64,000 bases of DNA from Acidobacteriaceae bacterium dw_441 (GTDB taxonomy: Bacteria; Acidobacteriota; Terriglobia; Terriglobales; Acidobacteriaceae): assembly GCA_018449715.1 (NCBI GenBank), contig JAAVVA010000001.1:1116001-1180000 (forward strand). Direction: 5' to 3'. Shown here in pieces: positions 52,401 to 60,693 of the stretch. The notes beneath the pieces were generated by a model. It was not told the DNA's origin and ran no database searches. It saw nothing but the letters and a program-made list of their open reading frames with translations. A program made the translations under genes and the position numbers. Every line of letters begins with the position of its first letter. Position 1 is the first letter of the stretch.

Positions 52401-54422
52401 GTTGGTTCCGGGCTGCGAGGGGGTGAAGTAGATGATGACTGAGCAGGAGGCTCCCCCAGCGAGGGTGGAACCGCAGTTTGTGTCGTCGGCGAAGTCTCCG
52501 GTCAGGCTGAGGGAGAGGGGGAAGGGCTGGGTTCCGGTGTTGCTGACGGCGACGGTGTGGATCTCCGAGGAGATGCCTGTGACGACGACAGCGTTGGGGA
52601 AGTCGAGGGTGGTGGGCGTGACGGAGAGGTTGGGGTTCACACTGGAGCCGTCGGCTCCGGGCTGCGGAATAGTGCGGCCTGTGACCTCGATGCTCTTGCC
52701 CTGGTCGAGCGTGAGGGTGACGGCGTCGGAGGAGGGCACGGGCGAGAGGTAGTCGATGCGAAGCTGGCAGACGGTATGAGGCCCCAGCAGCGTGGGGCAG
52801 GCATCGGCGACGGTGAAAGGTGAAGAGGATGGCAGGGCGACTGGAGTGTGCTGGATTGCCGCGGAGGTGTGGTTCGAGAGATAGAGGTAGCGCGGCAGGC
52901 GTAGCCCGTTGAGGAACTGCGTTCCAAAGCTGACGGCGCTGGAGGAGAGGCTGAGGCCGTCGACCTGCACTAAGGCCGTAAGAACAAGCGAGGTGTTTCC
53001 GGAGCTGAAGCTGGAGGAGAAGGCGGCTCCTCCGGTTGCGCCCTGAGGCACCGACCCGGTGACGATGAGATGGCAGCTCGCTCCAGGGGCGAGGGGCGTC
53101 TGGATGGGAGCGACGAGAGGGCAGTCGCCGGTGGTGTTGATGGTGACAGAGGTATTTCCAAAGGAGACGAAGGGGCGGGGAACGATCTGGGGAGACTGGC
53201 TGAGGTTGGTGACGGTGATCGTCCGTGTGACGGGCGCGGTCGAGGGAGTGAGGACGCCGAGGTCGATCTCGTGGGGCGAATAGCCGAGGGGAGCCGATGG
53301 CGCCGCGGTCGCGGGGAGAGCGATGGTCTGCGACGAGACGCCGTCCGCCTGCACTGTGACGGTGCCGGGACCTCCACCGGACAGCACGAGGTTGCACTCC
53401 GCTGAGGGAGCGAGCTGCGCTGGGCAATCGTGTGTGAGGGTGAAGCCGGAGGCCGAAATCTGAAGGCCGGTCGCGGTGGCCGAACCGAGGTTGCGGAGGA
53501 CCAGGTTGGGAGAGGTGTCGGTCGAGAGCGCGAGCGCGGGGCCGGAGGTCAGGCTGAGTCCGGCAAGGTAGCCTGCGGTGCCGGTGCAGAGGCTTCCGCA
53601 GTTGGAGCCCACGGGCGGCACGGCGTCTCGCAGGGTGGAGGGAAGCGCCTCGGTGGGGGTGTTCAGAAGAGGCAGGTCGAAGGTGAGGGTTGCGAGCTGG
53701 TTTGAGGGCGTATTGGTGGAGACGCTGCCCGCAAAGATGGGTCGCCCGGTATCGTCGACTGCGATGGAAGCAATGTTGGTGGCTGCTCCGGGAGCGAAGA
53801 AGGAGCCTGTGCCACCGAGGCGCGTGCTGCGGTCGATCTGGTTTTGCGCGGTGATGCGGAAGGCCGCCGTATTGCCCATGCCGGGGATAGCGTCGAGAGG
53901 AAGCACCGGAGTGGTGAGCGGCAAGGCCGTCCAAATGGCTCCATCGGGAGCAGGGGCGACGACCGACTGCGAGCCGGGGGCCAGAAGCACGGAGCTGGCG
54001 ACGCTGCTGCCGTCGAGAGGCATCCGCACGACGCTCTGGTAATTGATCGAGGCCACGGGAGCCGTGACGGTGGCGATGGGAAATGCACCCGGTGCGATGT
54101 CACCCGAGAAGAGCAGGGTGTGGGTGGCGTCGTCGATGGTGAGCGAGGTGATGCCGCGGCCGGGAATGAAGGTGGAGAAGGCGATACCGTCGCCCGCGGG
54201 GGTGAGCTTCGTGAGAAAACCGGAGCCGCTGGGGTTGTTCGAGCCGTCTGGTGCGATGATCTCAGGCACGACTGCCGCGACGGTGGGGTAGCCGGTGGAG
54301 GTGGTGTATCCGGCGACGTAGGCGTTGCCGGAGGAGTCGGCGGCGATGCTGGAGGGGCTGGTCTCTCCGTAGATAGGTAGCGTAGAGAAGCTGGGTTCCG
54401 TCGGCGCTGAAGCACTCCACAA
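49431..54422 (-). CDS. Giant choice-of-anchor-D surface protein, main part (frameshifted)
   Basis: 1,663-residue open frame, the large 3' portion of a gene that begins at 55005. It opens in the middle of SBBP-type propeller repeats (SSGNAYVAGYTTSTGYPT), then has about ten or more choice-of-anchor D (ASPM-SPD-2-Hydin-like) Ig repeats with recurring LxFGxVxxG, VxLTNTG and C-x-x-L-x-PGxSC segments. Near the C-terminus it has a membrane-type stretch and a GCGGS sequence. Presumed exported adhesin or surface scaffold. The 5' part (54262-55005) is in another frame, joined near 54365-54385. The gene ends 14 bp inside the convergent ribBA end. Confidence 0.82.
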   Translation of the reverse strand: MWSASAPTEPSFSTLPIYGETSPSSIAADSSGNAYVAGYTTSTGYPTVAAVVPEIIAPDGSNNPSGSGFLTKLTPAGDGIAFSTFIPGRGITSLTIDDATHTLLFSGDIAPGAFPIATVTAPVASINYQSVVRMPLDGSSVASSVLLAPGSQSVVAPAPDGAIWTALPLTTPVLPLDAIPGMGNTAAFRITAQNQIDRSTRLGGTGSFFAPGAATNIASIAVDDTGRPIFAGSVSTNTPSNQLATLTFDLPLLNTPTEALPSTLRDAVPPVGSNCGSLCTGTAGYLAGLSLTSGPALALSTDTSPNLVLRNLGSATATGLQISASGFTLTHDCPAQLAPSAECNLVLSGGGPGTVTVQADGVSSQTIALPATAAPSAPLGYSPHEIDLGVLTPSTAPVTRTITVTNLSQSPQIVPRPFVSFGNTSVTINTTGDCPLVAPIQTPLAPGASCHLIVTGSVPQGATGGAAFSSSFSSGNTSLVLTALVQVDGLSLSSSAVSFGTQFLNGLRLPRYLYLSNHTSAAIQHTPVALPSSSPFTVADACPTLLGPHTVCQLRIDYLSPVPSSDAVTLTLDQGKSIEVTGRTIPQPGADGSSVNPNLSVTPTTLDFPNAVVVTGISSEIHTVAVSNTGTQPFPLSLSLTGDFADDTNCGSTLAGGASCSVIIYFTPSQPGTNQGLLAVSSGSGSTPVYVNLSGTSTGILDANNGTLDLGSTPVGQPIVAWYKITQPLSQLTASVTGAFGVVLVEDIGYGHGQASPSAFAPSATGTCLNCWLGIQFLSSAAGPQSTSLSLATASGGAPYPLTLTGTAVPLSGLLLTPSQQDFGPITLHSTSASTIFTLTNLTASTINLDNRALTPGFAVSDTVTGGPVCLASLDPGASCFLPIVFAPTSTGQHSGTLTFTSSAITATAALSGFGAPDPGLSLSPTALVFRNVPDDSATVQSITLTNTGLYSLQIGTPSSDSSSFQPATTCSSLAPGASCSTTVTFAPTNATTTATLSIPVTSSAPGGPQTTDSVPLSGAYTTEDTGLQILPSEADFGPAPVGAATPARRILVNNLSSKTVTLALSMPRQFVLTDPPCVTLAPGAGCSFSVAFLPITNGAITGTVLVQATPTDGGAPFSGLGYLKGFGKGTGVLTVTGDLSPGRVVDFHQVPSGQTATRPLTMTNTGTGPLTIRRVTSEWPFLSSTTCGTTLAVNASCAVTLTYSPLNQVTTGGITSPFNTDNGSLVLESDAETAPDIIDLTGTVTPSEVTVPSNAVPIASFTLSQGSLTFPLAAGNASEPRTVTLLNTGTRVLHIARLTTAPEFAVTGSCGLLVPGDSCNLQVALTQQAAQSTVPVIGSLEIASDSSTSLEFVSLFAMTTTAPPPALTISPRTLDFGFVPVGGSATLPVQITNTSQSPTTLTSITATGDYTTAGDCPSASSQLVNSSCTLQVTFRPTQAGTRTGTLTIASTDPGSPTIISLTGNGVPSTPSQPADFTLTVDGGSSSTATLKSGQTASYHLIVTPLNEYTGTILLSCAPVQAAQYASCSLLPASVQINSAGQTSTVTLSTAGSAQASLSPRNYIGGVSRGFETALCLLPLGTFGTAFLRRRHRLLSIVLIACATAFVSGCGGSASVSSRSEQPPPPGQNSTPPGTYQYQVTATSAAGQPISHAVTLNLTVTAP

Positions 54423-55005
54423 AGCCGTTTCCCCCGGTGCTTCCTGAGGAGGGGACCTGCAGGATCGCCGAGGGAGTGACGGGAAGTGTCGGGGTGTAGA
54501 TGCCTCCGGTGAGGAAGACGCGACCGTTGGCTACGGCGATTCCGGTGGCAGACATGCGACCGCTTCCCGCGTAGGTGACGAAGACGGTGTGAAAGCCGGA
54601 GTCGAAGCGAGCGACAAAGGCGTTGAGGGAGGCGTCGGCGGCGGTGGGAAAGGGGACTCCCGAGGTGGTGGGAAGCGACTGCGAGTAGCTGTTTCCGGCG
54701 ACGAAGACGTTGCCTGCCGCATCGAGCGCGAGGGCGACCCCGGTGTCTCCCGCAGCACCGATGCGAGTCTCAGCAAGAACGTGGCTGGCCAAGGCGTCGG
54801 TCTTGAGCAGCCGCACGCCATCCTTCTGGTCGTACAGAAGATAGAGATTGCCCGCCGCGTCTCTTTTAACAGAGAGGAACTGGCCCTTGCCCTCGAAGGA
54901 GCGAAGCCCTGCGAAGGCAAGCTGCTGCGTGTTCTGCGCGAGAACCGGTACGAGCGCTCCGCAGAGCACGGCAAGGGAGAAGAAGAGCCGGAAGAGTCGC
55001 TTCAT
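54262..55005 (-). CDS. Giant surface protein, 5' part with signal peptide
   Basis: Opens with a signal peptide (LFRLFFSLAVLCGALVPVLAQ) and beta-propeller-like repeats (DAAGNLYLLYDQKDGV, ALDAAGNVFVAGNSYSQS). The normal reading runs through ADGTQLLYATYL; after that, residues become Arg/His-rich and shadow-like. The gene continues in the other frame as PIYGETSPSS (49431-54422). It is therefore one gene of about 1,850 codons with a single-base frame change at about 54365-54385 (a pseudogene mutation, phase variation or a sequencing error). Confidence 0.8.
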   Translation of the reverse strand: MKRLFRLFFSLAVLCGALVPVLAQNTQQLAFAGLRSFEGKGQFLSVKRDAAGNLYLLYDQKDGVRLLKTDALASHVLAETRIGAAGDTGVALALDAAGNVFVAGNSYSQSLPTTSGVPFPTAADASLNAFVARFDSGFHTVFVTYAGSGRMSATGIAVANGRVFLTGGIYTPTLPVTPSAILQVPSSGSTGGNGFVECFSADGTQLLYATYLRRDQPLQHRRRLLRQRLRRRIHHLHRLPHRRGSRA

Positions 55006-55105
55006 GGTAGTCGTGGCTGCGGTGACATCTCGGGTTGCAGCCTGCCCCTGACCTTATGGATACATGCAACTTGAGTGATTCGTCCGGTTGAACTGGCACG
55101 AAGGT

Positions 55106-55136
55106 AACGTGGATTCCCAAAACGGGAATCCACGTT
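55106..55136. repeat. Perfect 13-bp hairpin upstream of the giant gene
   Basis: aacgtggattccc (55106-55118) and complement (55124-55136), 5-nt loop; outer arms ggtaacgt (55103-55110) and acgttacc (55146-55153) add a second nested pairing. It lies within the leader of the minus-strand giant gene, about 100 bp before its start. Confidence 0.55.
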
Positions 55137-55164
55137 CGCGAAGTCACGTTACCGCGTCGTGATT

Positions 55165-55193
55165 AGGGGCCATAAACAGCGTCTATGGCCCCT
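55165..55193 (-). terminator. Terminator-like hairpin after the HAD gene
   Basis: 10-bp stem aggggccata/tatggcccct (55165-55174, 55184-55193), 24 bp past the stop of the minus-strand HAD gene. No T-run follows on that strand. Confidence 0.5.
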
Positions 55194-55216
55194 GGCTTGC
55201 TTGAAGATTAAGAGCT

Positions 55217-55846
55217 TTAAAGTCTCAGAAGACCGGCAAGACCGCGCTGCTCCATCTCCTGTACGAAGGAGTCGTGGCCGAGGTACTGGATAGCCTGCAT
55301 TCCGACGGCGCGGGCGGCTTCGATGTTCTCGATCTTGTCGTCGAGGAAGAGGATGTTTTCGGGCGGGGTCTCAAGGCCTCTGGCGGCGGAGTGGTAGATG
55401 GCCGCCTCGGGCTTGGCCACGCGCAGCCGGTAGGACCAGGTGTGGTGGTGGAAGCCGTTGAGCCAGTCGAATTTTTTGAGCAGACCATCGGTCATGGCGT
55501 CGCCGATGTTGGAGAGGATGCCGGTGCGGATGCCTGCGCGTTGAAGGCTCTGCGCCCAGTCGAGCATGGGGGCGTTGAGGCGGGTCCAGAGATCGACGTC
55601 GGCGACGATGAGAGCCTGCACCTGCTCGGGGGTGAACGCGGTTGCGGCGCTGGCGGCGACCTGCTCCCAGTAGTCGAGACCGTTGAGGTCTCCGCGGTCG
55701 TAGGCGTGGCGGAAGGTCCAGTAGCCGTAGTGCAGGACTTCTTCAGAGAAGCCGGTGATCTCGCGCATGCGCTGCCAGGCTGCGGGATCGGGGGGAGCCG
55801 AGAGGACCATGCCGTAATCGAAGAGGACTGCCTGAATAGATTTCAT
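55217..55846 (-). CDS. HAD-superfamily hydrolase (HAD-IA)
   Basis: 209 aa phosphatase-like protein. Motif I VLFDYGMVL (nucleophile Asp, with Tyr-Gly after it rather than D-x-D), motif II ILSNIG, motif III Lys in RVAKPEAAIY, motif IV LFLDDKIENIEAARAVGM. The D-x-G first motif resembles the epoxide-hydrolase-like and YihX-type branch. Substrate unknown. Confidence 0.88.
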   Translation of the reverse strand: MKSIQAVLFDYGMVLSAPPDPAAWQRMREITGFSEEVLHYGYWTFRHAYDRGDLNGLDYWEQVAASAATAFTPEQVQALIVADVDLWTRLNAPMLDWAQSLQRAGIRTGILSNIGDAMTDGLLKKFDWLNGFHHHTWSYRLRVAKPEAAIYHSAARGLETPPENILFLDDKIENIEAARAVGMQAIQYLGHDSFVQEMEQRGLAGLLRL

Positions 55847-55921
55847 GGGTGAAGCTATTGTAGGGGAGAGGCTTCTACAGAACCATTAATCCAGGATTGG
55901 GAAGCCGGTAACATAGTCAGT

Positions 55922-57067
55922 GTGAGTCAGCGTTTTTCATTGCGTACGGGATGGGACCTCGGAGAGAGCCCCTTTGCTGAGGAGATTCGACGGGCGCGCA
56001 CCGAGGGCCGCAAGCTGCTGGACCTGACGGTCTCGAATCCGACGGCGTGCGGGTTTCAGTACGATGCGGAGGCGATCCTTGCTCCTTTGAGCGACCCGAG
56101 AGCGCTGGTGTACGACCCGGATCCGAGGGGGATGCGTCCACCGCGTGAGGCTGTCGCGGCCTACTACGCGGACCACGGGGCCGAGGTCGACCCCGACGCG
56201 CTGATCCTGACGACGAGCACGAGCGAGGGGTACGGCTACCTCTTTCGTCTGCTGTGCGACGCGGGCGACGAGGTTCTGGTGGCGCAGCCGAGCTATCCGC
56301 TGTTCGAGTTTCTGGCGGAGCTGGAGGACGTAAGACTGCGGGCATATCCGCTGTTTTACGACTACGGTTGGTGGATCGACTTCAGCGAGTTGGAGCGGAG
56401 GATCACCTCGCGCACGAAGGCGATTGTGCTGGTGCATCCGAACAACCCGACGGGACACGGGACTGGCGATGCGGAGAGGCGGCGGCTGGAGGATATCTGT
56501 CGCAGGCACGGGCTGGCGCTGATCGTGGACGAGGTCTTTCTGGATTACCCGCTGGGCGAGGAGCCGCTGCGAAGCTTTGCCAGCGGGCCGCATCCTGTGC
56601 CGACCTTCGTGCTGAGCGGCATGAGCAAGATCGCGGGGCTACCGCAGATGAAGGTGGGTTGGATTGCAGTCTTCGGCGAGGGTGAGGAACGCGGCGAGGC
56701 GCTGGCTCGGCTGGAGGTCATCGCCGATACTTTTCTTTCAATGAACGCCCCGGCGCAGTTCGCGTTGCCGCACTGGCTCAAGGCGCGCGGCGGGATTCAG
56801 CGACAGATTGTGGCGCGGGCTACGGCGAATCTCGAACGCGTAAAGGCCAGTGGACTGGAGCCCTTGCAGGCCGATGCGGGATGGAGTGCGGTGATTCGTC
56901 TGCCACGGGTGGGCGTGGGTGCGATGGAGCTGCTCGAGGAGGGAGTCGTCGTCCATCCGGGCGTGTTCTACGGGATGCCGGAGATGGGAAGGATCGTCGT
57001 TAGCCTGATCGTTCCTGCGGAGACATTTGCCGCGGGGATTGGGCGGATTGCAGAGCTGGCTGGTTAA
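55922..57067 (+). CDS. PLP-dependent class I/II aminotransferase
   Basis: Fold-type I aminotransferase, 381 aa, with GTG start at 55922. The PLP lysine is in SGMSKIAGLPQMKVGW; HPNNPTGHG and IVDEVFLDYP are the usual asparagine and aspartate motifs. It probably transfers an amino group between an aspartate/aromatic-like donor and a 2-oxoacid; substrate not determined. It reads toward ctaD, whose leader begins after its stop. Confidence 0.9.
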   Translation: MSQRFSLRTGWDLGESPFAEEIRRARTEGRKLLDLTVSNPTACGFQYDAEAILAPLSDPRALVYDPDPRGMRPPREAVAAYYADHGAEVDPDALILTTSTSEGYGYLFRLLCDAGDEVLVAQPSYPLFEFLAELEDVRLRAYPLFYDYGWWIDFSELERRITSRTKAIVLVHPNNPTGHGTGDAERRRLEDICRRHGLALIVDEVFLDYPLGEEPLRSFASGPHPVPTFVLSGMSKIAGLPQMKVGWIAVFGEGEERGEALARLEVIADTFLSMNAPAQFALPHWLKARGGIQRQIVARATANLERVKASGLEPLQADAGWSAVIRLPRVGVGAMELLEEGVVVHPGVFYGMPEMGRIVVSLIVPAETFAAGIGRIAELAG

Positions 57068-57114
57068 CTCGACTGTCTAAGTTCTTGTTCCCAATACAAA
57101 AATGTGACAGTGCG

Positions 57115-57130
57115 TGTGACCACCATCACA
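57115..57130 (+). promoter_or_regulatory. CRP-family binding site TGTGA-N6-TCACA
   Basis: An exact match to the CRP consensus: tgtga at 57115-57119 and tcaca at 57126-57130, with a further tgtga half-site at 57103-57107. It lies about 280 bp upstream of ctaD and 1.7 kb from the Crp/Fnr gene at 59177-59878, whose recognition helix has the residues that read TGTGA. Confidence 0.6.
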
Positions 57131-57181
57131 GAGTTTTCGTTTTCGCTGCCTGATGCTTTCGGCATAGGGAGCGAAGATCGA

Positions 57182-57412
57182 ATGCCACTCAGAGTTCTTC
57201 AATCGTCCAGTTGCTCGGGAAGCTGCTCAAACTGCCCCAATTCAGATCGGAATCGCCCGTCGTGCGAAGGCGCGAAGACGGTGTGCCGCGGCTATGGAAG
57301 CAGCGTGAACTGTCCGCCGCTGATCGTCATGGCTGTGATCGAGTACACGCGGGTCGCGCTGGCCGCCGCCCGTCTTCCCCAGTTCGGCAGCATGAGGAGA
57401 GTCTACGCGTGA
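57182..57412 (+). CDS. Possible small Cys-rich ORF coupled to ctaD
   Basis: 76-aa frame (ATG at 57182; the frame itself opens at 57104) with [20 protein letters not shown] and a hydrophobic C-terminal half ([19 protein letters not shown]). Its stop overlaps the ctaD GTG start (GTGA), which would give translational coupling, and its second half shows high GC at codon position 3, unlike the ctaD-frame extension. Family unknown. It could equally be a non-coding leader. Confidence 0.35.
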   Translation: MPLRVLQSSSCSGSCSNCPNSDRNRPSCEGAKTVCRGYGSSVNCPPLIVMAVIEYTRVALAAARLPQFGSMRRVYA

Positions 57413-59067
57413 GCACCACACTACCTTCCGTCAATCAACAGCAACAGGCCGTGGCTCCTCCGGTGACGAACTACCTGAATGCGGAGCATGGGCTGAAGAG
57501 CTGGCTCCTGACCGTCGACCATAAGCGCATCGCCCTGCTGTACCTGCTGGGCGTTACCTTCTTCTTCATCGTGGGAGGAGTGCTCGCCTTCATCCTTCGC
57601 CTGGAGCTTCTGACGCCAAGCTCTGACCTGATGGCGATGGACACCTATAACAAGGTCTTCACTATGCACGGCGTGGTGATGGTCTTCTTCGTGTTGATCC
57701 CGGCGGTCCCGGCGGTGCTCGGAAACTTTCTGATTCCGCTGATGGTGGGGGCGAGAGATCTAGCCTTTCCAAAATTGAACCTGTTGAGCTGGTACTGCTT
57801 CGTCGTTGCGGGATTGTTGCTGCTTTACACCGTGGTGATGGGCGGCGTCGATACGGGTTGGACCTTTACGACTCCGTTGAGCACGCGATTTCTGAATACC
57901 AATGTCATCTCTGCTGGACTAGCTGCCTTCGTGGCCGGGTTCTCCTCGATCTTTACCGGCCTCAACTTCATCGTGACGGTGCATCGCATGAGGGCTCCGG
58001 GGCTGAGCTGGTTCCGCCTGCCGCTCTTCGTGTGGGCGCACTATGCGGCCTCGATCGTGATGGTTCTGGGAACTCCTGTGGTGGCGATCGCGATTGTTCT
58101 GGTCGCACTGGAGAGGCTGATCGGCATCGGCATCTTCGACCCGGCCATCGGCGGCGATCCGCTGCTGTTCCAGCACCTGTTCTGGTTCTACTCGCACCCG
58201 GCGGTGTACATCATGCTGCTGCCGTCGATGGGTGTTATCTCGGAGATCATCGCGTGCTTCTCGCGCAAGCGCATCTTCGGCTATAGTGCGGTCGCCTTCT
58301 CGTCGGTGGCCATCGCGGTCTTCGGCTTTCTCGTGTGGGAGCACCATATGTTCATCATGGGCGTCAGCCAGTACTCGGCGCTGGTGTTCTCGATGCTGAC
58401 GATGCTGGTGGCCGTGCCCTCGGCGATCAAGGTCTTCAACTGGACGTCGACGCTTTATCGCGGCTCGATCAGCTTCGATGCGCCGATGGTTTACGCACTG
58501 TGCTTTCTTGGGCTGTTCGTTATCGGCGGATGCACGGGCGTCTTCCTCGGCTCGCTGGGCATGGACGTTCACCTGACGGAGACGTACTTCATCGTCGCGC
58601 ACTTCCATTTCGTGATGGTGGGCTCGGTCATCATGGGCTATCTCGGCGGGCTGCACTTCTGGTGGCCGAAGATCACGGGCCGCATGTATCCCGAAGGTCC
58701 GGCGAAGATTGCAGCGGTCACGATCTTCATCGGCTTCTTCTTCACCTTCGGGCCGCAGTTCATGCTCGGCTACCTTGGCATGCCGCGGCGCTATGCGGCG
58801 TATCCGCCAGAGTGGCAGATTCTCAATGTGCTCTCGACTGCGGGAGCGTCCGTAATGGGGCTCGGCTACCTGATGACGATGGTGTACCTGGTCTGGTCGC
58901 TGTATGCGGGCAAGGTGGCGGGAGCGAATCCGTGGAGGGCTTACGGCCTGGAGTGGACGATCCCTTCGCCTCCTCCGACGGAAAACTTCACCGAGCTTCC
59001 AATTGTGACTCACGAGGCCTATGACTACGCCTCGATCGACATGCCGGAACACCTTCCGGCTGCATAA
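57409..59067 (+). CDS. ctaD: Cytochrome c oxidase subunit I
   Basis: Haem-copper oxidase catalytic subunit, 552 aa from the GTG at 57409, which follows GAGGAGA. Visible ligands: HGVVM (haem a), SHPAVYIM (CuB His and cross-linked Tyr), WEHHMF (CuB His pair) and AHFHFVM (haem a and a3). It is a proton-pumping oxygen reductase. Subunits II and III and assembly genes are not beside it: upstream is an aminotransferase and downstream a Crp/Fnr gene. The frame stays open to 57211, but that region lacks coding character. Confidence 0.93.
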   Translation: MSTTLPSVNQQQQAVAPPVTNYLNAEHGLKSWLLTVDHKRIALLYLLGVTFFFIVGGVLAFILRLELLTPSSDLMAMDTYNKVFTMHGVVMVFFVLIPAVPAVLGNFLIPLMVGARDLAFPKLNLLSWYCFVVAGLLLLYTVVMGGVDTGWTFTTPLSTRFLNTNVISAGLAAFVAGFSSIFTGLNFIVTVHRMRAPGLSWFRLPLFVWAHYAASIVMVLGTPVVAIAIVLVALERLIGIGIFDPAIGGDPLLFQHLFWFYSHPAVYIMLLPSMGVISEIIACFSRKRIFGYSAVAFSSVAIAVFGFLVWEHHMFIMGVSQYSALVFSMLTMLVAVPSAIKVFNWTSTLYRGSISFDAPMVYALCFLGLFVIGGCTGVFLGSLGMDVHLTETYFIVAHFHFVMVGSVIMGYLGGLHFWWPKITGRMYPEGPAKIAAVTIFIGFFFTFGPQFMLGYLGMPRRYAAYPPEWQILNVLSTAGASVMGLGYLMTMVYLVWSLYAGKVAGANPWRAYGLEWTIPSPPPTENFTELPIVTHEAYDYASIDMPEHLPAA

Positions 59068-59072
59068 CAGGG

Positions 59073-59108
59073 GAGGGCCGGTTTTGGGAGAAGCCGGTCC
59101 TCTTTCTG
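59073..59108 (+). terminator. Terminator after ctaD
   Basis: Imperfect 12-bp stem starting gagggccgg (59073) and ending ccggtcctc (59102) with two G-U pairs, followed by tttctgtt. Confidence 0.65.
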
Positions 59109-59176
59109 TTAGAACGGTTTATCCGCAGAGCTTATGCCGGAGAGGTAGCCGCAGAGTTTTTGCTGGAGCATTGAGG

Positions 59177-59878
59177 CTAAGAGCAGAGAGCTTCGAGACC
59201 ATTGGGAGAGAGAAGGATCATCTGTTCGCCCTTCTGCTCGACCAGTCGCTCGCTGCGGAATTTTGCGAGCAAGCGCGTGACGGTCTCGCGAGAGATTCCG
59301 GCCATGCTTCCCAGCTCTTCGTGCGTGAGGGGCATACGGAACTCCATCGCCTTGTCGCCAGCGATGTGGCCCATGCGGCCCCAGTCCAGAAGGACACTGG
59401 CGAGCTTTCCCGCTGCCGAGCTTGAGAGAGCGAGACGGCGCGCGCTGAGAAGAGCGTTTTCGTACTCCAGGGCCACGGAGACAACGGCATTGCGTCCCGC
59501 GTCGTTGAAGTGCTCCATGAAGCGGAGGAACTCGTTGCGTTCGATGGATTTGACTTCGCAGGGCTCAAGCGCTTCGGCGGAGATGTTCTGGTGCCGGTCC
59601 TTGAGCGCGGCGGCCAGGCCGAGGAGGTCGCCGGGGCCAGCGAGCCGCACGATCAGGAGGCGGCCGTCGGGCGAGGAGGCTGTGAGTTTGGCGCGTCCGG
59701 AGCAGATGACGTAGACGCTTTCGGAGGTGTGTCCTTCGTGGAGAAGGCGTTCGCCCTCGTCGAAGTGAAGGTTGCGTCCGGCGGAGCGCAGCTCGAGGAG
59801 AGCCTCGTTCGTCAGGCTGCAGAAGCAGTCTGTCTTGCTGGCCGTGCAGTCGAGGCAGTTTCTCCGAGCCGGAACCAT
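59177..59878 (-). CDS. Crp/Fnr-family regulator with N-terminal Cys cluster
   Basis: 233 aa. A cyclic-nucleotide-type beta-roll (residues 25-140, LLHEGHTSESVYVICSGRAKL) and a C-terminal winged helix. The N-terminus carries Cys8-x2-Cys11-x6-Cys18-x-Cys20, as in FNR-type proteins that hold an iron-sulphur cluster. The recognition helix reads ISRETVTRLLAKF; R-E-x-x-x-R is the CRP pattern that recognises TGTGA, and an exact such site lies at 57115-57130 upstream of ctaD. It may therefore sense oxygen or redox state and control the oxidase. Cluster binding is inferred. Confidence 0.88.
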   Translation of the reverse strand: MVPARRNCLDCTASKTDCFCSLTNEALLELRSAGRNLHFDEGERLLHEGHTSESVYVICSGRAKLTASSPDGRLLIVRLAGPGDLLGLAAALKDRHQNISAEALEPCEVKSIERNEFLRFMEHFNDAGRNAVVSVALEYENALLSARRLALSSSAAGKLASVLLDWGRMGHIAGDKAMEFRMPLTHEELGSMAGISRETVTRLLAKFRSERLVEQKGEQMILLSPNGLEALCS

Positions 59879-60042
59879 GAAGGATCTCCTGTTTTTATCC
59901 TACCCCCTCGCCTGCTTTTCGGGAGAAAAAGGCTTCTCCACAGGCTTTTGAGACAACGATCGTTTCCGCGGGGGAATCTCACCGTGCTAACTCGAACTGG
60001 AAACCTGCGCGAGTTTACGGTTTCCGGGCGGTGGAGGTGGAT

Positions 60043-60633
60043 ATGGCAAATATCGATAACTTCAGTCTGAAGGGGCGCCGGATTGCAATTCTGGCAACGA
60101 AAGGCGTTGAAGAGGTTGAGCTGACTAAACCGAAGAAGGCTCTTGAGGATGCGGGCGCGGAGGTCGATGTGATTGCGCCGCAATCCGGAATGAAGAACGG
60201 GAAGATCAGAGCGTGGGACATGACGGACTGGGGAGAAGAGATTCCGGTCAAAGTCGTACTCTCGTCGGCGAAGAGCGGGGACTACGATGCGCTGCACCTG
60301 CCAGGTGGCGTGATGAACCCCGACTATCTTCGACTGGAGCCGCAGGCGATTGAGTTTGTCCGCAGCTTTCTACGCGACGGGAAACCTGTTGCGGCGATCT
60401 GTCATGCGCCCTGGATGCTCATCAACGCTGGTGGCGTTCAAGGACGTATGCTGACTTCGTGGCCTTCGCTTCAAACGGATCTGCGGAACGCGGGAGCCGA
60501 GTGGGTGGACCGTGAGGTCGTGGAAGACAGGGGGCTTGTTACGAGCCGTAAGCCGGACGATATCCCGGCGTACAACAAGACCATGATCGAATTTTTCAGC
60601 CGGGAGACTGCTCACCAGTTCGCCGCAGCCTGA
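60043..60633 (+). CDS. PfpI/DJ-1-type glutamine-amidotransferase-like protein
   Basis: 196 aa of the DJ-1/PfpI superfamily: IAILATKGVEEVEL start, the nucleophile Cys in AAICHAPWML, and the ALHLPGGVMNPD strand. Members act as peptidases or as deglycases/stress proteins (YhbO type). The start at 60043 follows GGAGGT; an upstream GTG at 60031 is less likely. It has a strong bidirectional terminator after it. Confidence 0.88.
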   Translation: MANIDNFSLKGRRIAILATKGVEEVELTKPKKALEDAGAEVDVIAPQSGMKNGKIRAWDMTDWGEEIPVKVVLSSAKSGDYDALHLPGGVMNPDYLRLEPQAIEFVRSFLRDGKPVAAICHAPWMLINAGGVQGRMLTSWPSLQTDLRNAGAEWVDREVVEDRGLVTSRKPDDIPAYNKTMIEFFSRETAHQFAAA

Positions 60634-60644
60634 CACTTATCTCA

Positions 60645-60676
60645 AAAGGAACCCGGCTCGCTGGCCGGGTTCCTTT
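60645..60676. terminator. Bidirectional intrinsic terminator
   Basis: Perfect 13-bp stem aaaggaacccggc/gccgggttccttt with a 6-nt loop between convergent stops at 60633 and 60694. Confidence 0.82.
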
Positions 60677-60693
60677 GTTATTGCTGAAAAGCT

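Noticed and set aside
50200-53934. Long frames antisense or out of frame to the giant gene
   Set aside because: They lie over Ser/Pro/Thr-rich repeats of the true gene and have Arg-rich or Gly-rich artificial content.
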